Origin: Flemingiibacterium sp964430755
GTDB lineage: Bacteria; Bacillota; Clostridia; Oscillospirales; CAG-272
Direction: 5' to 3'
Assembly: GCA_964430755.1 (NCBI GenBank)
Contig: CAYSFT010000068.1
Coordinates: 1-9,292 of the forward strand
Length of the DNA: 9,292 nucleotides
In this document: piece after piece, positions 1 through 7,267 of the stretch
Layout of the letters: each line of letters begins with the position of its first letter
How positions within the stretch are numbered: the stretch's first letter is position 1
Notes under the pieces: model-generated
What the model was told of the DNA's origin: nothing
What the model saw: the letters and a program-made list of their open reading frames with translations, nothing else
The model's database searches: none
Program-made: the position numbers and the translations under genes

Positions 1-24
1 AATTGCCGGTTAAATAGCAATACG

Positions 25-55
25 TCCCCATCTATAACGGATGGGGATGTTTTTT
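25..55 (+). terminator. Rho-independent terminator of an upstream rightward unit
   Basis: A perfect 8-bp stem (TCCCCATC at 25-32, GATGGGGA at 40-47) closes a 7-base loop and is followed by a T-rich run at 48-55. This is the standard form of an intrinsic terminator reading rightward. It implies a gene ending left of, or within the first bases of, the window. Stop codons TAA at 11-13 and TAG at 15-17 could be that gene's end, but too little is present to choose a frame. Confidence 0.75.
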
Positions 56-60
56 GTATA

Positions 61-163
61 ACGAAAACCACCAGCTAAGCTGGTGGAACCGAACCGTTAA
101 AAACGGACAATGACAAAAAAGCCCTCCTATGGTATAATAGAAATATCATAGGAGGAATATTTA
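61..163 (+). mobile_element. Possible decayed left end of an IS200/IS605-type element
   Basis: Several signals line up within about 100 bases. There is an imperfect palindrome CCACCAGCT-A-AGCTGGTGG (68-86), typical in form of the subterminal hairpins recognised by Y1 transposases. A second small hairpin CCGTT-AAA-AACGG lies at 94-106. A promoter-like ATGACA (110-115), 17-base spacer and TATAAT (133-138) follow. The ribosome-binding sequence AGGAGG (150-155) sits inside the 3' arm of a long hairpin. In IS200-like elements a 5' hairpin that hides the ribosome binding site of tnpA is known. No transposase reading frame follows: the sequence runs straight into the 3' end of the opposite-strand gene, so at most an end is left. 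The alternative is that this is only a terminator with coincidental promoter-like bases. Confidence 0.4.
115..155 (-). terminator. Intrinsic terminator of the SpoIID/LytB operon
   Basis: A long inverted repeat (CCTCCTATG at 123-131 with CATAGGAGG at 147-155) extends inward through one G-T pair and three A-T pairs to a 13-bp stem. Read leftward it is followed by GC and a run of six T (A run at 115-120 on the given strand). It lies only a few bases beyond the stop codon of the leftward gene ending at 161, so it very probably ends that transcript. The same hairpin carries a TATAAT and an AGGAGG on the other strand, described under the possible IS end. Confidence 0.75.
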
Positions 164-2218
164 TTGATTCAATTCATCGAGCGATTTTATTTCGATTCCC
201 GTGAAATATTTCGGAAGGATTTCCTCTGCCGGATATCCGAGGTCAGCAAGATCGCGTACTCCGATTTGCGAGAGTCCAACGCCGTGTCCCCATCCCTTGC
301 CGACGAAAATGAAGTTGTTTGCATTGCTTGCTTTAACGGTTACAGTTTCCGTTGTGGAGGATGTACCGCTTAACTTGATCTTACCTTTTGCGGTCAGTGT
401 ATAAGCATCATCCGCCGTGATTTCGGCTTGTCCCGATGCGCTCAGTACGGTAACTGTTTCCATTTCACTCACCGGGTAAGAGGTATCTGCGGTTTTTATG
501 TTGAGATCCTCAGGTGATTGGGTGAAGAAGGTTGTCTGTTCTGCTTCAACCTCACCCTTGCCAACAACAAAGTTTGCGCTGTTTACGTATTTCGAGAGGG
601 AAAGACGTACCTTTTCGCAGGTTTTGACCGTGGCCTTGTTTCCGTATGTATCGGTGAACGTGATCTGACGGACGTAGGTTGAATTTTCGGCAAGCTGGTC
701 AATGTTGATTGATTTTATTTCGCCGCGAAGGGAAGTGTAACCCTTTGAATTAAGGTATGAGCAAAGCGCGGACGGTGAAACCTCTGTTTGCCATGCGCCC
801 TCAGAATGATTGGTGTAAATTTCCCATGGGGTTTGTACTGCAACGAGATACGGTATATGCTTGAAGCCCCATTCATCATAACAGCTGACTGTCACTCCGC
901 CTGTCACTGCACTGTAATATGCCTGAACGATCTCGTTATCATAGGTCATAACAAGTCCTGCGGTTTCTTCGACTGCTTGATTAACGCGGTCGTTAACACG
1001 TGTCATTCCGCCGTAGACCTGGCAGTGTTGGGAATTACAAACGTCCACCTGATATGAAGCTTCGTGTCTCACTCCTGCGAGCACAAACGAACGAACACAG
1101 ATTGAAAACGCCTTTTGTGCTTCAAGCGGCCATGATGGGGAAATTTCATATGAAATAACGCCTTTTACGTAATCTCCGAGCTTGATTATGTCAGTCAGCG
1201 AAACGCCGTCAACATTTCCCTCAATATATCGGCGGAACATAAATGTTCCTGCATAGAGCTTTTTTGCCGGAGTTACAAGATATGCGGTCTCACCCTCGGG
1301 AGACGGTTTTGCAGTAAGTCCGAGTGCGGTTGTGTCGCCATCGTCATATTCAAAGAGGATTTTGTCTGTCAGCGGATCAACGAGCGAAACAGCGGTTTTT
1401 GTCGGTGCTGCAACGGTGACCGGGAATTCTGGAAGCGATTCGAGGAGCTTGGCGGCACACTCGGCTGCGGCGGCTTCGGTTGAAAACTGTCCTGCACGCA
1501 AGCGGTATCCGCCATCAATATAAGACGGTATTGCGTATATGCCGAGCTCATTGAGATAGGACTCAAGTCCCGTCATATAAATTGAAACATCGGAAAGGGA
1601 AAGATCGTTTCCAAACTCGATATGCCATCCTCCGACAACCGTATTCGACGGATCGGATGTTTTATAATATGACATACCTGTTTTTCCGAGGTTTGAATCG
1701 ACTATGCATGAAACCTTTGTAAGGTCATCAATCTCCCAAAGCGGCTCGGACGAAAGATCGCCTGTGCGGTTTACTTTATTGATAAAAAAGCCGTAAGGCG
1801 CGACGGTTTCAAAGCCGACGGTAACGTTTGAGCCATACATAAGACCAACACGCACAAGTCTGTCATCGCCTGACGCATATTCGGGCTCGACCGAAAGATT
1901 GCTAAATGGCGGTTCATCGGGGCGATCAGTTTCATCTGTATCGTCGGACGCGGTTGTTTCATCTGTCGTGGGCTCGTCATCGGGTAAGTCTTCATCGGTT
2001 GTTTCTTCGGAAGAATCATCGTTTTCTGTTTCCTCAGGGAAAAACAAATCAATTATATCTTTTTCATCTACAGCCGAAAGCGGAAGAGTCAGATAATAAA
2101 TAGCCGTTGCCAGAACAGACAGGAGAAGAAAGATGACCATTAAAAGCGCAACTAAACGGCGGAGCTTTTCCTGCTTGCCCGGCTTTTTCTTGTTGTTCGA
2201 ATTATTCGACAATCTCAT
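161..2218 (-). CDS. Membrane-anchored SpoIID/LytB-domain protein with SPOR-like segment
   Basis: A 685-residue protein whose C-terminal half belongs to the SpoIID/LytB family of peptidoglycan lytic transglycosylases and amidase enhancers. A basic N-terminus (1-21) precedes one membrane helix (about 22-45) and then a D/E/T-rich linker (51-104) that should lie outside the membrane. Residues 236-271 (GGYRLRAGQFSTEAAAAECA...) resemble a SPOR peptidoglycan-binding repeat. The SpoIID core spans about 322-676: YVKGVISYEISPSWPLEA (350-367), with E358 at the likely catalytic glutamate; HCQVYGG (398-404); and GWGHGVGLSQIG (642-653). C394, H398 and C399 could bind a metal, as reported for clostridial SpoIID; this is inference. 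It is about twice the length of sporulation SpoIID, so a general wall-remodelling or spore-related role cannot be separated. The ATG at 2218 is preceded by GGTGAGAGGAG and overlaps the upstream gene by 17 bases, suggesting translational coupling. Confidence 0.88.
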   Translation of the reverse strand: MRLSNNSNNKKKPGKQEKLRRLVALLMVIFLLLSVLATAIYYLTLPLSAVDEKDIIDLFFPEETENDDSSEETTDEDLPDDEPTTDETTASDDTDETDRPDEPPFSNLSVEPEYASGDDRLVRVGLMYGSNVTVGFETVAPYGFFINKVNRTGDLSSEPLWEIDDLTKVSCIVDSNLGKTGMSYYKTSDPSNTVVGGWHIEFGNDLSLSDVSIYMTGLESYLNELGIYAIPSYIDGGYRLRAGQFSTEAAAAECAAKLLESLPEFPVTVAAPTKTAVSLVDPLTDKILFEYDDGDTTALGLTAKPSPEGETAYLVTPAKKLYAGTFMFRRYIEGNVDGVSLTDIIKLGDYVKGVISYEISPSWPLEAQKAFSICVRSFVLAGVRHEASYQVDVCNSQHCQVYGGMTRVNDRVNQAVEETAGLVMTYDNEIVQAYYSAVTGGVTVSCYDEWGFKHIPYLVAVQTPWEIYTNHSEGAWQTEVSPSALCSYLNSKGYTSLRGEIKSINIDQLAENSTYVRQITFTDTYGNKATVKTCEKVRLSLSKYVNSANFVVGKGEVEAEQTTFFTQSPEDLNIKTADTSYPVSEMETVTVLSASGQAEITADDAYTLTAKGKIKLSGTSSTTETVTVKASNANNFIFVGKGWGHGVGLSQIGVRDLADLGYPAEEILPKYFTGIEIKSLDELNQ

Positions 2219-2792
2219 ATGCTCCTCTCACCATAACGTAAGCATCACCGGATGTTATCTGAATTCCTCGTCCGTCATCACCGCGCGGAACGAGCAGACA
2301 GTGATAAAGCGGCACACTTACTGCATTGAGAAGCTCTTCACCTGTTGAGATATCGTTAAGACCGTTTGCGGTTATTGATACAATAATAGCACTGCCAGTA
2401 CGAAGAATGATTTCACACGGAGACTTCGCAAGGAGCTTTGCACCCTGACTTAAATAAACAACCTCATATTGACCGATGCCGCCGCTCTGGGATGCATCGC
2501 CGCCGTTTGCTTTAAGTGATTCGATTTCTGCGTTTGCCGCGGTGAGTGATTCCTCAAGCTTTGTCGCGGTTTCAGTAAGTGTTGTGATTTTTTCTTCAAG
2601 TCCGGCTATTTTTTCGTCGTATACCGGAAGAACAACCTCGTTTATGTATGAGAGAGAGATCAGAGGATCGTTTTCGGGATTGTATTCAGTTTTATCGCTG
2701 TTTGCGGCTTCGTCGCCGTTAACAAGGAGAGAAAGTGCGGAAAGTGACAGTGAAAATGCCGCCGCAAGAGCAATTATCTTTGTTTTGTTCAT
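2202..2792 (-). CDS. Secreted coiled-coil protein of unknown function
   Basis: I do not recognise a named family for this 196-residue protein. Residues 1-24 form a signal-peptide-like segment (basic MNKTK, then a hydrophobic A/L/S core), so it is probably exported. Residues 41-57 (NDPLISLSYINEVVLPV) precede a coiled coil at about 58-95 with leucine/isoleucine heptads. A glycine-rich hinge (97-107) leads to a compact C-terminal domain (108-196) containing YEVVYLSQGAKLL, PLYHCLLVPRGDDGRG and AYVMVRGAYEIV. The start ATG has CAGGAG ten bases upstream. It is the first gene of a two-gene leftward operon, and its end overlaps the start of the SpoIID/LytB gene. The shared operon and the predicted outer location suggest an envelope role next to that enzyme, perhaps as a partner; this is inference from context only. 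Confidence 0.8.
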   Translation of the reverse strand: MNKTKIIALAAAFSLSLSALSLLVNGDEAANSDKTEYNPENDPLISLSYINEVVLPVYDEKIAGLEEKITTLTETATKLEESLTAANAEIESLKANGGDASQSGGIGQYEVVYLSQGAKLLAKSPCEIILRTGSAIIVSITANGLNDISTGEELLNAVSVPLYHCLLVPRGDDGRGIQITSGDAYVMVRGAYEIVE

Positions 2793-2818
2793 TGGCTTAA
2801 TACTCCTGATTCTTAAAA

Positions 2819-2824
2819 ATTATA
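2819..2824 (-). promoter_or_regulatory. Candidate -10 element for the leftward operon
   Basis: Read leftward, TATAAT lies 26 bases before the start codon of the coiled-coil gene, in a strongly AT-rich stretch. The hexamer at the expected -35 spacing (ATATTG, 2842-2847 on the given strand) matches the housekeeping consensus poorly. The promoter may therefore be weak, activated, or read by another sigma factor. I could not make a convincing sporulation-sigma match. Confidence 0.35.
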
Positions 2825-2979
2825 ATACACATAATATTTTACAATATTTTCGCGAAAAAAGCAATAGCGATGCGGGAAATAATATGTTAATTTTATATTT
2901 TGACTTTTTCTTTGGCGCATGAGTGGAAATATGCGGTAAATAATTTGCAGTTTGTACCTTATATTTGTCAGATTCACTC

Positions 2980-3008
2980 TTGACCGATACGACAAAATCT
3001 GATATAAT
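2980..3008 (+). promoter_or_regulatory. Housekeeping sigma promoter of purH
   Basis: TTGACC (2980-2985) and TATAAT (3003-3008) are separated by exactly 17 bases, close to the ideal housekeeping promoter. Transcription should start near 3015, giving a leader of only about 27 bases with GAGGT (3030-3034) as the ribosome binding site. Such a short leader leaves no room for a purine riboswitch, so control would have to act at the promoter, for example through a repressor whose site I cannot identify. Confidence 0.85.
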
Positions 3009-3041
3009 AGTATATAAATAAATATATACGAGGTATTCACC

Positions 3042-4610
3042 ATGAAAAAACGCGCAATAATCAGTCTTACCGACAAAACCGGTGTTGTTGAGTTCGCACG
3101 TGAGCTTGACGCGCTCGGCTATGAGATTCTTTCAACAGGCGGTACTTGGAAAGTAATTAACGAGGCAGGTATTCCCGTAACCCAGGTTTCCGATGTAACC
3201 GGCTTCCCGGAGTGCCTTGACGGACGTGTTAAAACTCTCCATCCGATGATCCATGCGGGTATTCTCGCAATGAGATCAAACCCCGAGCATATGGCACAGA
3301 TCGAAAAGCTTGGCGTTACACCGATCGACATTGTTGCAATAAACCTTTACGCTTTCAAGGACACCATATTGAAGCCCGGCGTAAAACGTGAGGATGCTAT
3401 CGAGAACATCGACATCGGCGGCCCGACAATGCTTCGTGCTGCTGCGAAAAATTACCAGGATGTTTCCGTTATCGTTGATCCGGCAGACTATGCAACCGTT
3501 ATCGAAGAATTAAAGGCAAACGGCAAGGTTTCCGTTGACACCAACCTTAAGCTTGCATACAAGGTGTTCAACCACACTGCGGCTTATGACACACTCATTC
3601 AGTCATATCTTCGCAAAGAGACCGGTATGCCGATATTCCCCGAAAAGCTCTCCCTCACTTACGAAAAGGTACAGGATATGCGTTACGGCGAGAATCCCGG
3701 TCAGACTGCCGCTTTCTATAAGGAAATCGGTAACGAGTTCGGCGGTACTTTAGCGGCGGCTGAACAGCTTCACGGCAAGGAGCTTTCTTACAATAATATT
3801 AACGACACAAACGGTGCGCTTGAGTGCCTTAAGGAATTTGACGAGCCCTGCGTTGTTGCAGTAAAGCACGCAAACCCCTGCGGCGTTGGTATCGGTGAGG
3901 ATATTTATAAGGCGTATATGAACGCTTACAATGCCGATCCCGTTTCCATCTTCGGCGGTATCATCGCTTGTAACCGCAAGGTTGACGCGGCAACTGCGAC
4001 TGAGATCAACAAGATTTTTGTTGAGATCGTTATCGCTCCCGATTTTGATGCAGATGCACTCGAAATCCTCGAAAAGAAGGCGAACATCCGCATTCTCCGT
4101 CTGCCCGAGATCACTAAGCCCAACACAAAGGATATGCTCGATATGAAGCGTGTTGCAGGCGGTCTTCTCATCCAGGAGCGTGACATAGGAGTTTACGATG
4201 ATGCTGAACTCAAGGTCGTTACCGAAAAGGCTCCCACAGCCGAGCAGATGGTTGACCTCAAGTTTGCAATGAAGGTTGTTAAGCACACAAAGAGCAATGC
4301 GATAGTTCTTGCAAAGAACGGTATCACAACAGGTATCGGCCCCGGTCAGACCAACCGTATCACAGCACTTGATCTCGCTATTCGCTATGCTAACACCCTC
4401 GAGGGAGCAGAGCAGAACCGTGCGGCGGGATCGGTTATGGCATCCGATGCGTTCTTCCCGTTCTCCGACTGTGTTGAAGCGGCTCACAAGGCAGGCATCA
4501 CCGCGATCATTCAGCCCGGCGGCTCGATCCGAGATCAGGAATCCATCGACGCCTGCAACAAGTACGGCATCGCAATGGTATTCACCGGTCAGAGACATTT
4601 CAAGCACTAA
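3042..4610 (+). CDS. purH: Bifunctional AICAR formyltransferase/IMP cyclohydrolase
   Basis: A full-length 522-residue PurH that carries out the last two steps of de novo purine synthesis in the cytoplasm: formylation of AICAR with 10-formyl-tetrahydrofolate, then ring closure to IMP. The N-terminal MGS-like cyclohydrolase domain contains STGGT (31-35), DGRVKTLHP (60-68) and GGPTMLRAAAKNY (126-138). The transformylase domain contains KHANPCG (275-281), whose K275-H276 correspond to the catalytic Lys-His pair, SNAI (418-421), GIGPGQTNR (431-439), SDAFFPF (468-474) and a terminal RHFKH. Two family motifs differ slightly: RYGENPGQ (214-221), where RYGENPHQ is usual, and NLYAF (101-105), where NLYPF is usual. 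The gene stands alone between its own promoter and terminator rather than in a pur cluster. The long antisense frames across it are shadows. Confidence 0.97.
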   Translation: MKKRAIISLTDKTGVVEFARELDALGYEILSTGGTWKVINEAGIPVTQVSDVTGFPECLDGRVKTLHPMIHAGILAMRSNPEHMAQIEKLGVTPIDIVAINLYAFKDTILKPGVKREDAIENIDIGGPTMLRAAAKNYQDVSVIVDPADYATVIEELKANGKVSVDTNLKLAYKVFNHTAAYDTLIQSYLRKETGMPIFPEKLSLTYEKVQDMRYGENPGQTAAFYKEIGNEFGGTLAAAEQLHGKELSYNNINDTNGALECLKEFDEPCVVAVKHANPCGVGIGEDIYKAYMNAYNADPVSIFGGIIACNRKVDAATATEINKIFVEIVIAPDFDADALEILEKKANIRILRLPEITKPNTKDMLDMKRVAGGLLIQERDIGVYDDAELKVVTEKAPTAEQMVDLKFAMKVVKHTKSNAIVLAKNGITTGIGPGQTNRITALDLAIRYANTLEGAEQNRAAGSVMASDAFFPFSDCVEAAHKAGITAIIQPGGSIRDQESIDACNKYGIAMVFTGQRHFKH

Positions 4611-4623
4611 TATAAGTTTTAAT

Positions 4624-4662
4624 GCAGGTAATCCCATATAAAATTATGGGGTTCCTGTTTTT
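4624..4662 (+). terminator. Intrinsic terminator of purH
   Basis: ATCCCATA (4631-4638) pairs with TATGGGGT (4645-4652) around a six-base loop. After a small internal loop, CAGG (4625-4628) pairs with CCTG (4654-4657). A run of five T follows at 4658-4662. The hairpin begins 14 bases after the purH stop codon. Confidence 0.8.
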
Positions 4663-4694
4663 ATTGGGTATAATATTGAACGGAGGTTTTGGAA

Positions 4695-6341
4695 ATGGTA
4701 TCATTTGTTTCACGGTTTATATCTGCAAAGGATAAGCATCGTTTCTTGATAATATCGCTTCTATTTGCGGCGGCGGTTATGATACGTGCTGTTTCTGCCG
4801 GAGCAGAGTATTTGCCCATTCTTGATGATTCTATACAGTATATCAATTATCAAGCCTCCGGCGATCTTTTTGGAATTATCAGAGAGCAAGGGCTTTTTGC
4901 ATCGCGTCCGCTGGCAGGAGTTATTGACTTGTTTTTTGTCGGTAAAATGAATGGCTGTCTGCTATTGCCGGCGCTCATCTTTTCGGCGATGCACGGTGTC
5001 GCAGGTGTGCTTTTTATGCGTCTTTTCGATAAGATATATGGAAGCGGTATCGGTTTTGCGATTGTTTATGCACTGCTTCCGCTCGGCGTTGAGGGAACAT
5101 ACTGGATTTCAGCTTCATCACGTATCGTTACTGGACTCTTTTTTGCCGCTGTTGCCGCGAATATTCTTGAAGATTATATCGACAAGGGTAAATGGTGGAG
5201 GATTTTAGTTTTTTCGCTCACGGCACTGCTGTCATACGGCTTTTATGAGCAGATTCTTGTCGTTTCATTCACACTGAGTATATTGCAGTTTTTGCGCCGT
5301 ATCAGAACAAGTAAACGTGCCATTCTCGGACTTGCTTCAATACCGCTTGCGGCAGTGTATTTTATCTTCACATCAATGAATGCAAGCGATAGTGTGCTTG
5401 GCTCACGAATCAGTATTGCATTGCCAAACTCACGCTGGTATTTTGATACGTTCTTGCCCGATATACTTGGACAAATCAAAACCGCATTTATTGACGGCGG
5501 TATCATGACGCTGTTTAAAGGCTTTGCACGCGGAATTACAGGCTGTTTTGAAAATTTTGGCGGAATTGTTTTTCTCATTGTGACTTTGCTTATCGGTACG
5601 GCAGTTTATTTTGCAGTTCCGAATTCAATGAAAAAGAAGCTCGTAAAGCTTCGTATCGGTGCATTTATATGGGGTGTGCTTTTGTTCCTCGCTCCGATAA
5701 CGCCGTTTCTCATCATTGGAAATCCGTGGTTTTCACTTCGCTCGACCGTGGCGTCATTTATCGGTGCGGCGCTGATCGCTGATTCGCTGCTTCGCCTTAT
5801 ACTTCGCCGTGAGCGTATATATGCGGCGGTGTGCGGCGTTCTCACTGTTGTCTTTATGATTGCAGGAGCATCTGAAGTGCGCGATTATCATGCTGTTGGC
5901 GAATATGATAATATTCTCGCAGAAAAGTTACTCGAAGTATCCGATGAAATGTCAGGCAGAGTGGGATTTTTGTGTCTTGAGGAAATAGCCACCGCAGGTC
6001 AGAATTTTCCGTATCATGAGCATATTGGCAGTGTCGGCGGTTCTGATTGGGCGCTTCTTGGAAAACTCAGGGCAACAGATTCGACATGGAGCGGTTTTTC
6101 GCCTGTTCCGCTTGGCACCCACGGAGAATATTTTTATAAGGCATGGAATCAGAAAACTAAACGCATTTCAGGCTTTGACCAGCTATGGCTATGGGACGAC
6201 GTGACGCTCACGTTTACCAAAATGAAAGCCGTGAAGCTTGACTCAGGCGAGCATGACTTTGAGATACTTTTTGAGGACGGTACACCATGGGGACGTGTTC
6301 TTGATGACGGAACAAACGGTTACATTGAAATTTACGAATAA
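4695..6341 (+). CDS. Polytopic membrane protein, possible GT-C type glycosyltransferase
   Basis: A 548-residue integral membrane protein without a family name I can assign with certainty. The N-terminal helix (about 17-36) is followed by an outward-loop DD pair (YLPILDDSIQY, 38-48) and a FASRPLAG segment (68-75). An acidic pair just after the first helix is typical of GT-C lipid-linked-sugar glycosyltransferases, so that role is possible but unproven. Further hydrophobic segments lie at about 88-108, 117-135, 145-158, 169-199, 209-226, 289-307, 320-341, 350-369 and 375-391. Residues about 393-548 form a hydrophilic, probably soluble tail rich in W/G/D. The start is ATG 4695, eight bases after GGAGG (4682-4686); a TTG at 4689 is too close to that site. 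A TATAAT at 4669-4674 lacks a good -35, so the promoter is unclear. Confidence 0.8.
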   Translation: MVSFVSRFISAKDKHRFLIISLLFAAAVMIRAVSAGAEYLPILDDSIQYINYQASGDLFGIIREQGLFASRPLAGVIDLFFVGKMNGCLLLPALIFSAMHGVAGVLFMRLFDKIYGSGIGFAIVYALLPLGVEGTYWISASSRIVTGLFFAAVAANILEDYIDKGKWWRILVFSLTALLSYGFYEQILVVSFTLSILQFLRRIRTSKRAILGLASIPLAAVYFIFTSMNASDSVLGSRISIALPNSRWYFDTFLPDILGQIKTAFIDGGIMTLFKGFARGITGCFENFGGIVFLIVTLLIGTAVYFAVPNSMKKKLVKLRIGAFIWGVLLFLAPITPFLIIGNPWFSLRSTVASFIGAALIADSLLRLILRRERIYAAVCGVLTVVFMIAGASEVRDYHAVGEYDNILAEKLLEVSDEMSGRVGFLCLEEIATAGQNFPYHEHIGSVGGSDWALLGKLRATDSTWSGFSPVPLGTHGEYFYKAWNQKTKRISGFDQLWLWDDVTLTFTKMKAVKLDSGEHDFEILFEDGTPWGRVLDDGTNGYIEIYE

Positions 6342-6345
6342 AATT

Positions 6346-6392
6346 ATCCCGATCGCATACGGTTTTCACTGTGTACGGTCGGGATTCTTTTA
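6346..6392. terminator. Bidirectional terminator between convergent genes
   Basis: ATCCCGATCGCATAC (6346-6360) pairs with GTGTACGGTCGGGAT (6371-6385) over 14 of 15 positions, counting two G-T pairs, around a ten-base loop. A T-rich tail (TCTTTTATT) follows on the right, and an A-rich flank on the left gives T residues when read leftward. It can therefore end both the rightward membrane-protein gene (stop at 6341) and the leftward activase relic (stop at 6398). Confidence 0.8.
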
Positions 6393-6397
6393 TTAGT

Positions 6398-7183
6398 TTA
6401 CGCTTTGCGAACGTCCTTTTTTGTTTCGGATACAATTGTTTTTATCCATTTCTGGACGGTATTATCCTCGGGCGCTGATACCTCGTCAAGCTCATATGTA
6501 CAGCCAAGCTCGGTGCATTTGTGACTTCCGAGCGAGTGGTACGGTTCAATCTCAACGTGTGTAACGCTGTCAAGCTCTTCTGCGAGACGACCTATCGCGG
6601 TAAGATGTTCGTCACGATCATTATAACCGGGAATTATCGGACAGCGAAGGACGATATTTGCTCCTTCATTGCTGATACGTCGAAGATTGTCAAGTATACG
6701 CTCGTTCGTAACGCCTGTGTACTTTTTGTGGAGTGCGGAATCGGTTTCCTTAACGTCCCAGAGAAAAACATCAACGTAGGGAAGTATTGCCTCAATGTCC
6801 TCCCATTTTGCGTGACCGCAGGTTTCGATGCAGGTGTGAAGTCCGAAACCTTTAGCCGCCTTTAAAAGCTCATATGTAAAGCGCGGATGCGCAAGCGGTT
6901 CACCGCCCGAAACGGTCATGCCGCCTCCGGAGTTTTTATAGAAGCTTGCGTCTTTGTTGACTTCGTGCAGTATTTCCTCGACTGTCATTTCTTTGCCGCA
7001 TATTTCAAGTGCGCCCGAACACGCCTCGGCACACTTTCCGCACGCGGCACATTTGTTACGTTCTATCAGATGCTTACCATCAGTGAAGCTATGCAGTCCC
7101 ATCGGACAGACACGCAGTCATTAGCCGCATCCGATACAGCGGCTTTCGTTTAACATAAGCTGTTTTTTCTGCGATTTTGATTC
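6398..7183 (-). pseudogene. Glycyl-radical-enzyme activase (radical SAM) pseudogene, 5'-truncated
   Basis: The intact part (234 codons from an internal ATG at 7102) matches pyruvate-formate-lyase-type activating enzymes. It has a second ferredoxin cluster, C18-C21-C24-C28 (NKCAACGKCAEACSGAL), the SAM-binding GGGMTVSGGEPL (59-70), WDVKETD (115-121) and RCPIIPGYND (153-162). Reading upstream in the same frame gives SQKKQLMLNESRCIGCG, then TAA and TGA (7123-7118), then LRVCP joined to MGLHS. The TGA falls exactly where the third cysteine of the first CxxCxxC cluster belongs. No radical-SAM CxxxCxxC or DGPGIRT segment is found before it. The region before about 7183 no longer looks like the family and carries the promoter of the next gene. 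No ribosome binding site precedes the ATG at 7102. The catalytic cluster is therefore lost and the gene is dead. No glycyl-radical enzyme is nearby. Confidence 0.85.
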
Positions 7184-7196
7184 TTTCTTCGAACTA

Positions 7197-7225
7197 TTGA
7201 TTAACGCTTTAATACATGATATAAT
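7197..7225 (+). promoter_or_regulatory. Promoter of the BspA-like LRR gene
   Basis: TTGATT (7197-7202) and TATAAT (7220-7225) are spaced by exactly 17 bases. The start point should be near 7232, leaving about 35 bases of leader with GGAGGA (7257-7262) five bases before the ATG at 7268. The promoter begins about 14 bases beyond the last recognisable activase codons, read in the opposite direction. Confidence 0.75.
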
Positions 7226-7267
7226 TACTCTGTGCATTTATTCCCAAAAACATTTTGGAGGACCAAC

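Noticed and set aside
164..373. Rightward TTG-start frame (69 codons) behind AGGAGG at 150-155
   Set aside because: It lies antisense to the conserved SpoIID C-terminus and its translation resembles nothing known, including TnpA. The AGGAGG is explained as the arm of a terminator or an IS end.
161..2218. Naming this gene spoIID
   Set aside because: The family match is clear, but the length, SPOR-like segment and gene context differ from sporulation spoIID, so only the domain-level name is supported.
3009..3041. Purine riboswitch upstream of purH
   Set aside because: The leader between promoter and start codon is about 27 bases, far too short for an aptamer, and no typical conserved loops appear in 2793-3041.
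3750..4637. Long open frame (295 codons) on the minus strand across purH
   Set aside because: It is the antisense shadow of a conserved, full-length purH. Its cysteine- and leucine-rich translation matches no family, and it has no sensible promoter or ribosome binding site.
4689..4691. TTG as start of the membrane protein
   Set aside because: It is only two bases after GGAGG; the in-frame ATG at 4695 has normal eight-base spacing.
7118..7123. TGA at a cysteine position read as selenocysteine or another recoding
   Set aside because: A TAA stop immediately precedes it in the same frame, the catalytic N-terminus is also missing, and I see no selenocysteine-insertion hairpin. Gene decay explains all of this.
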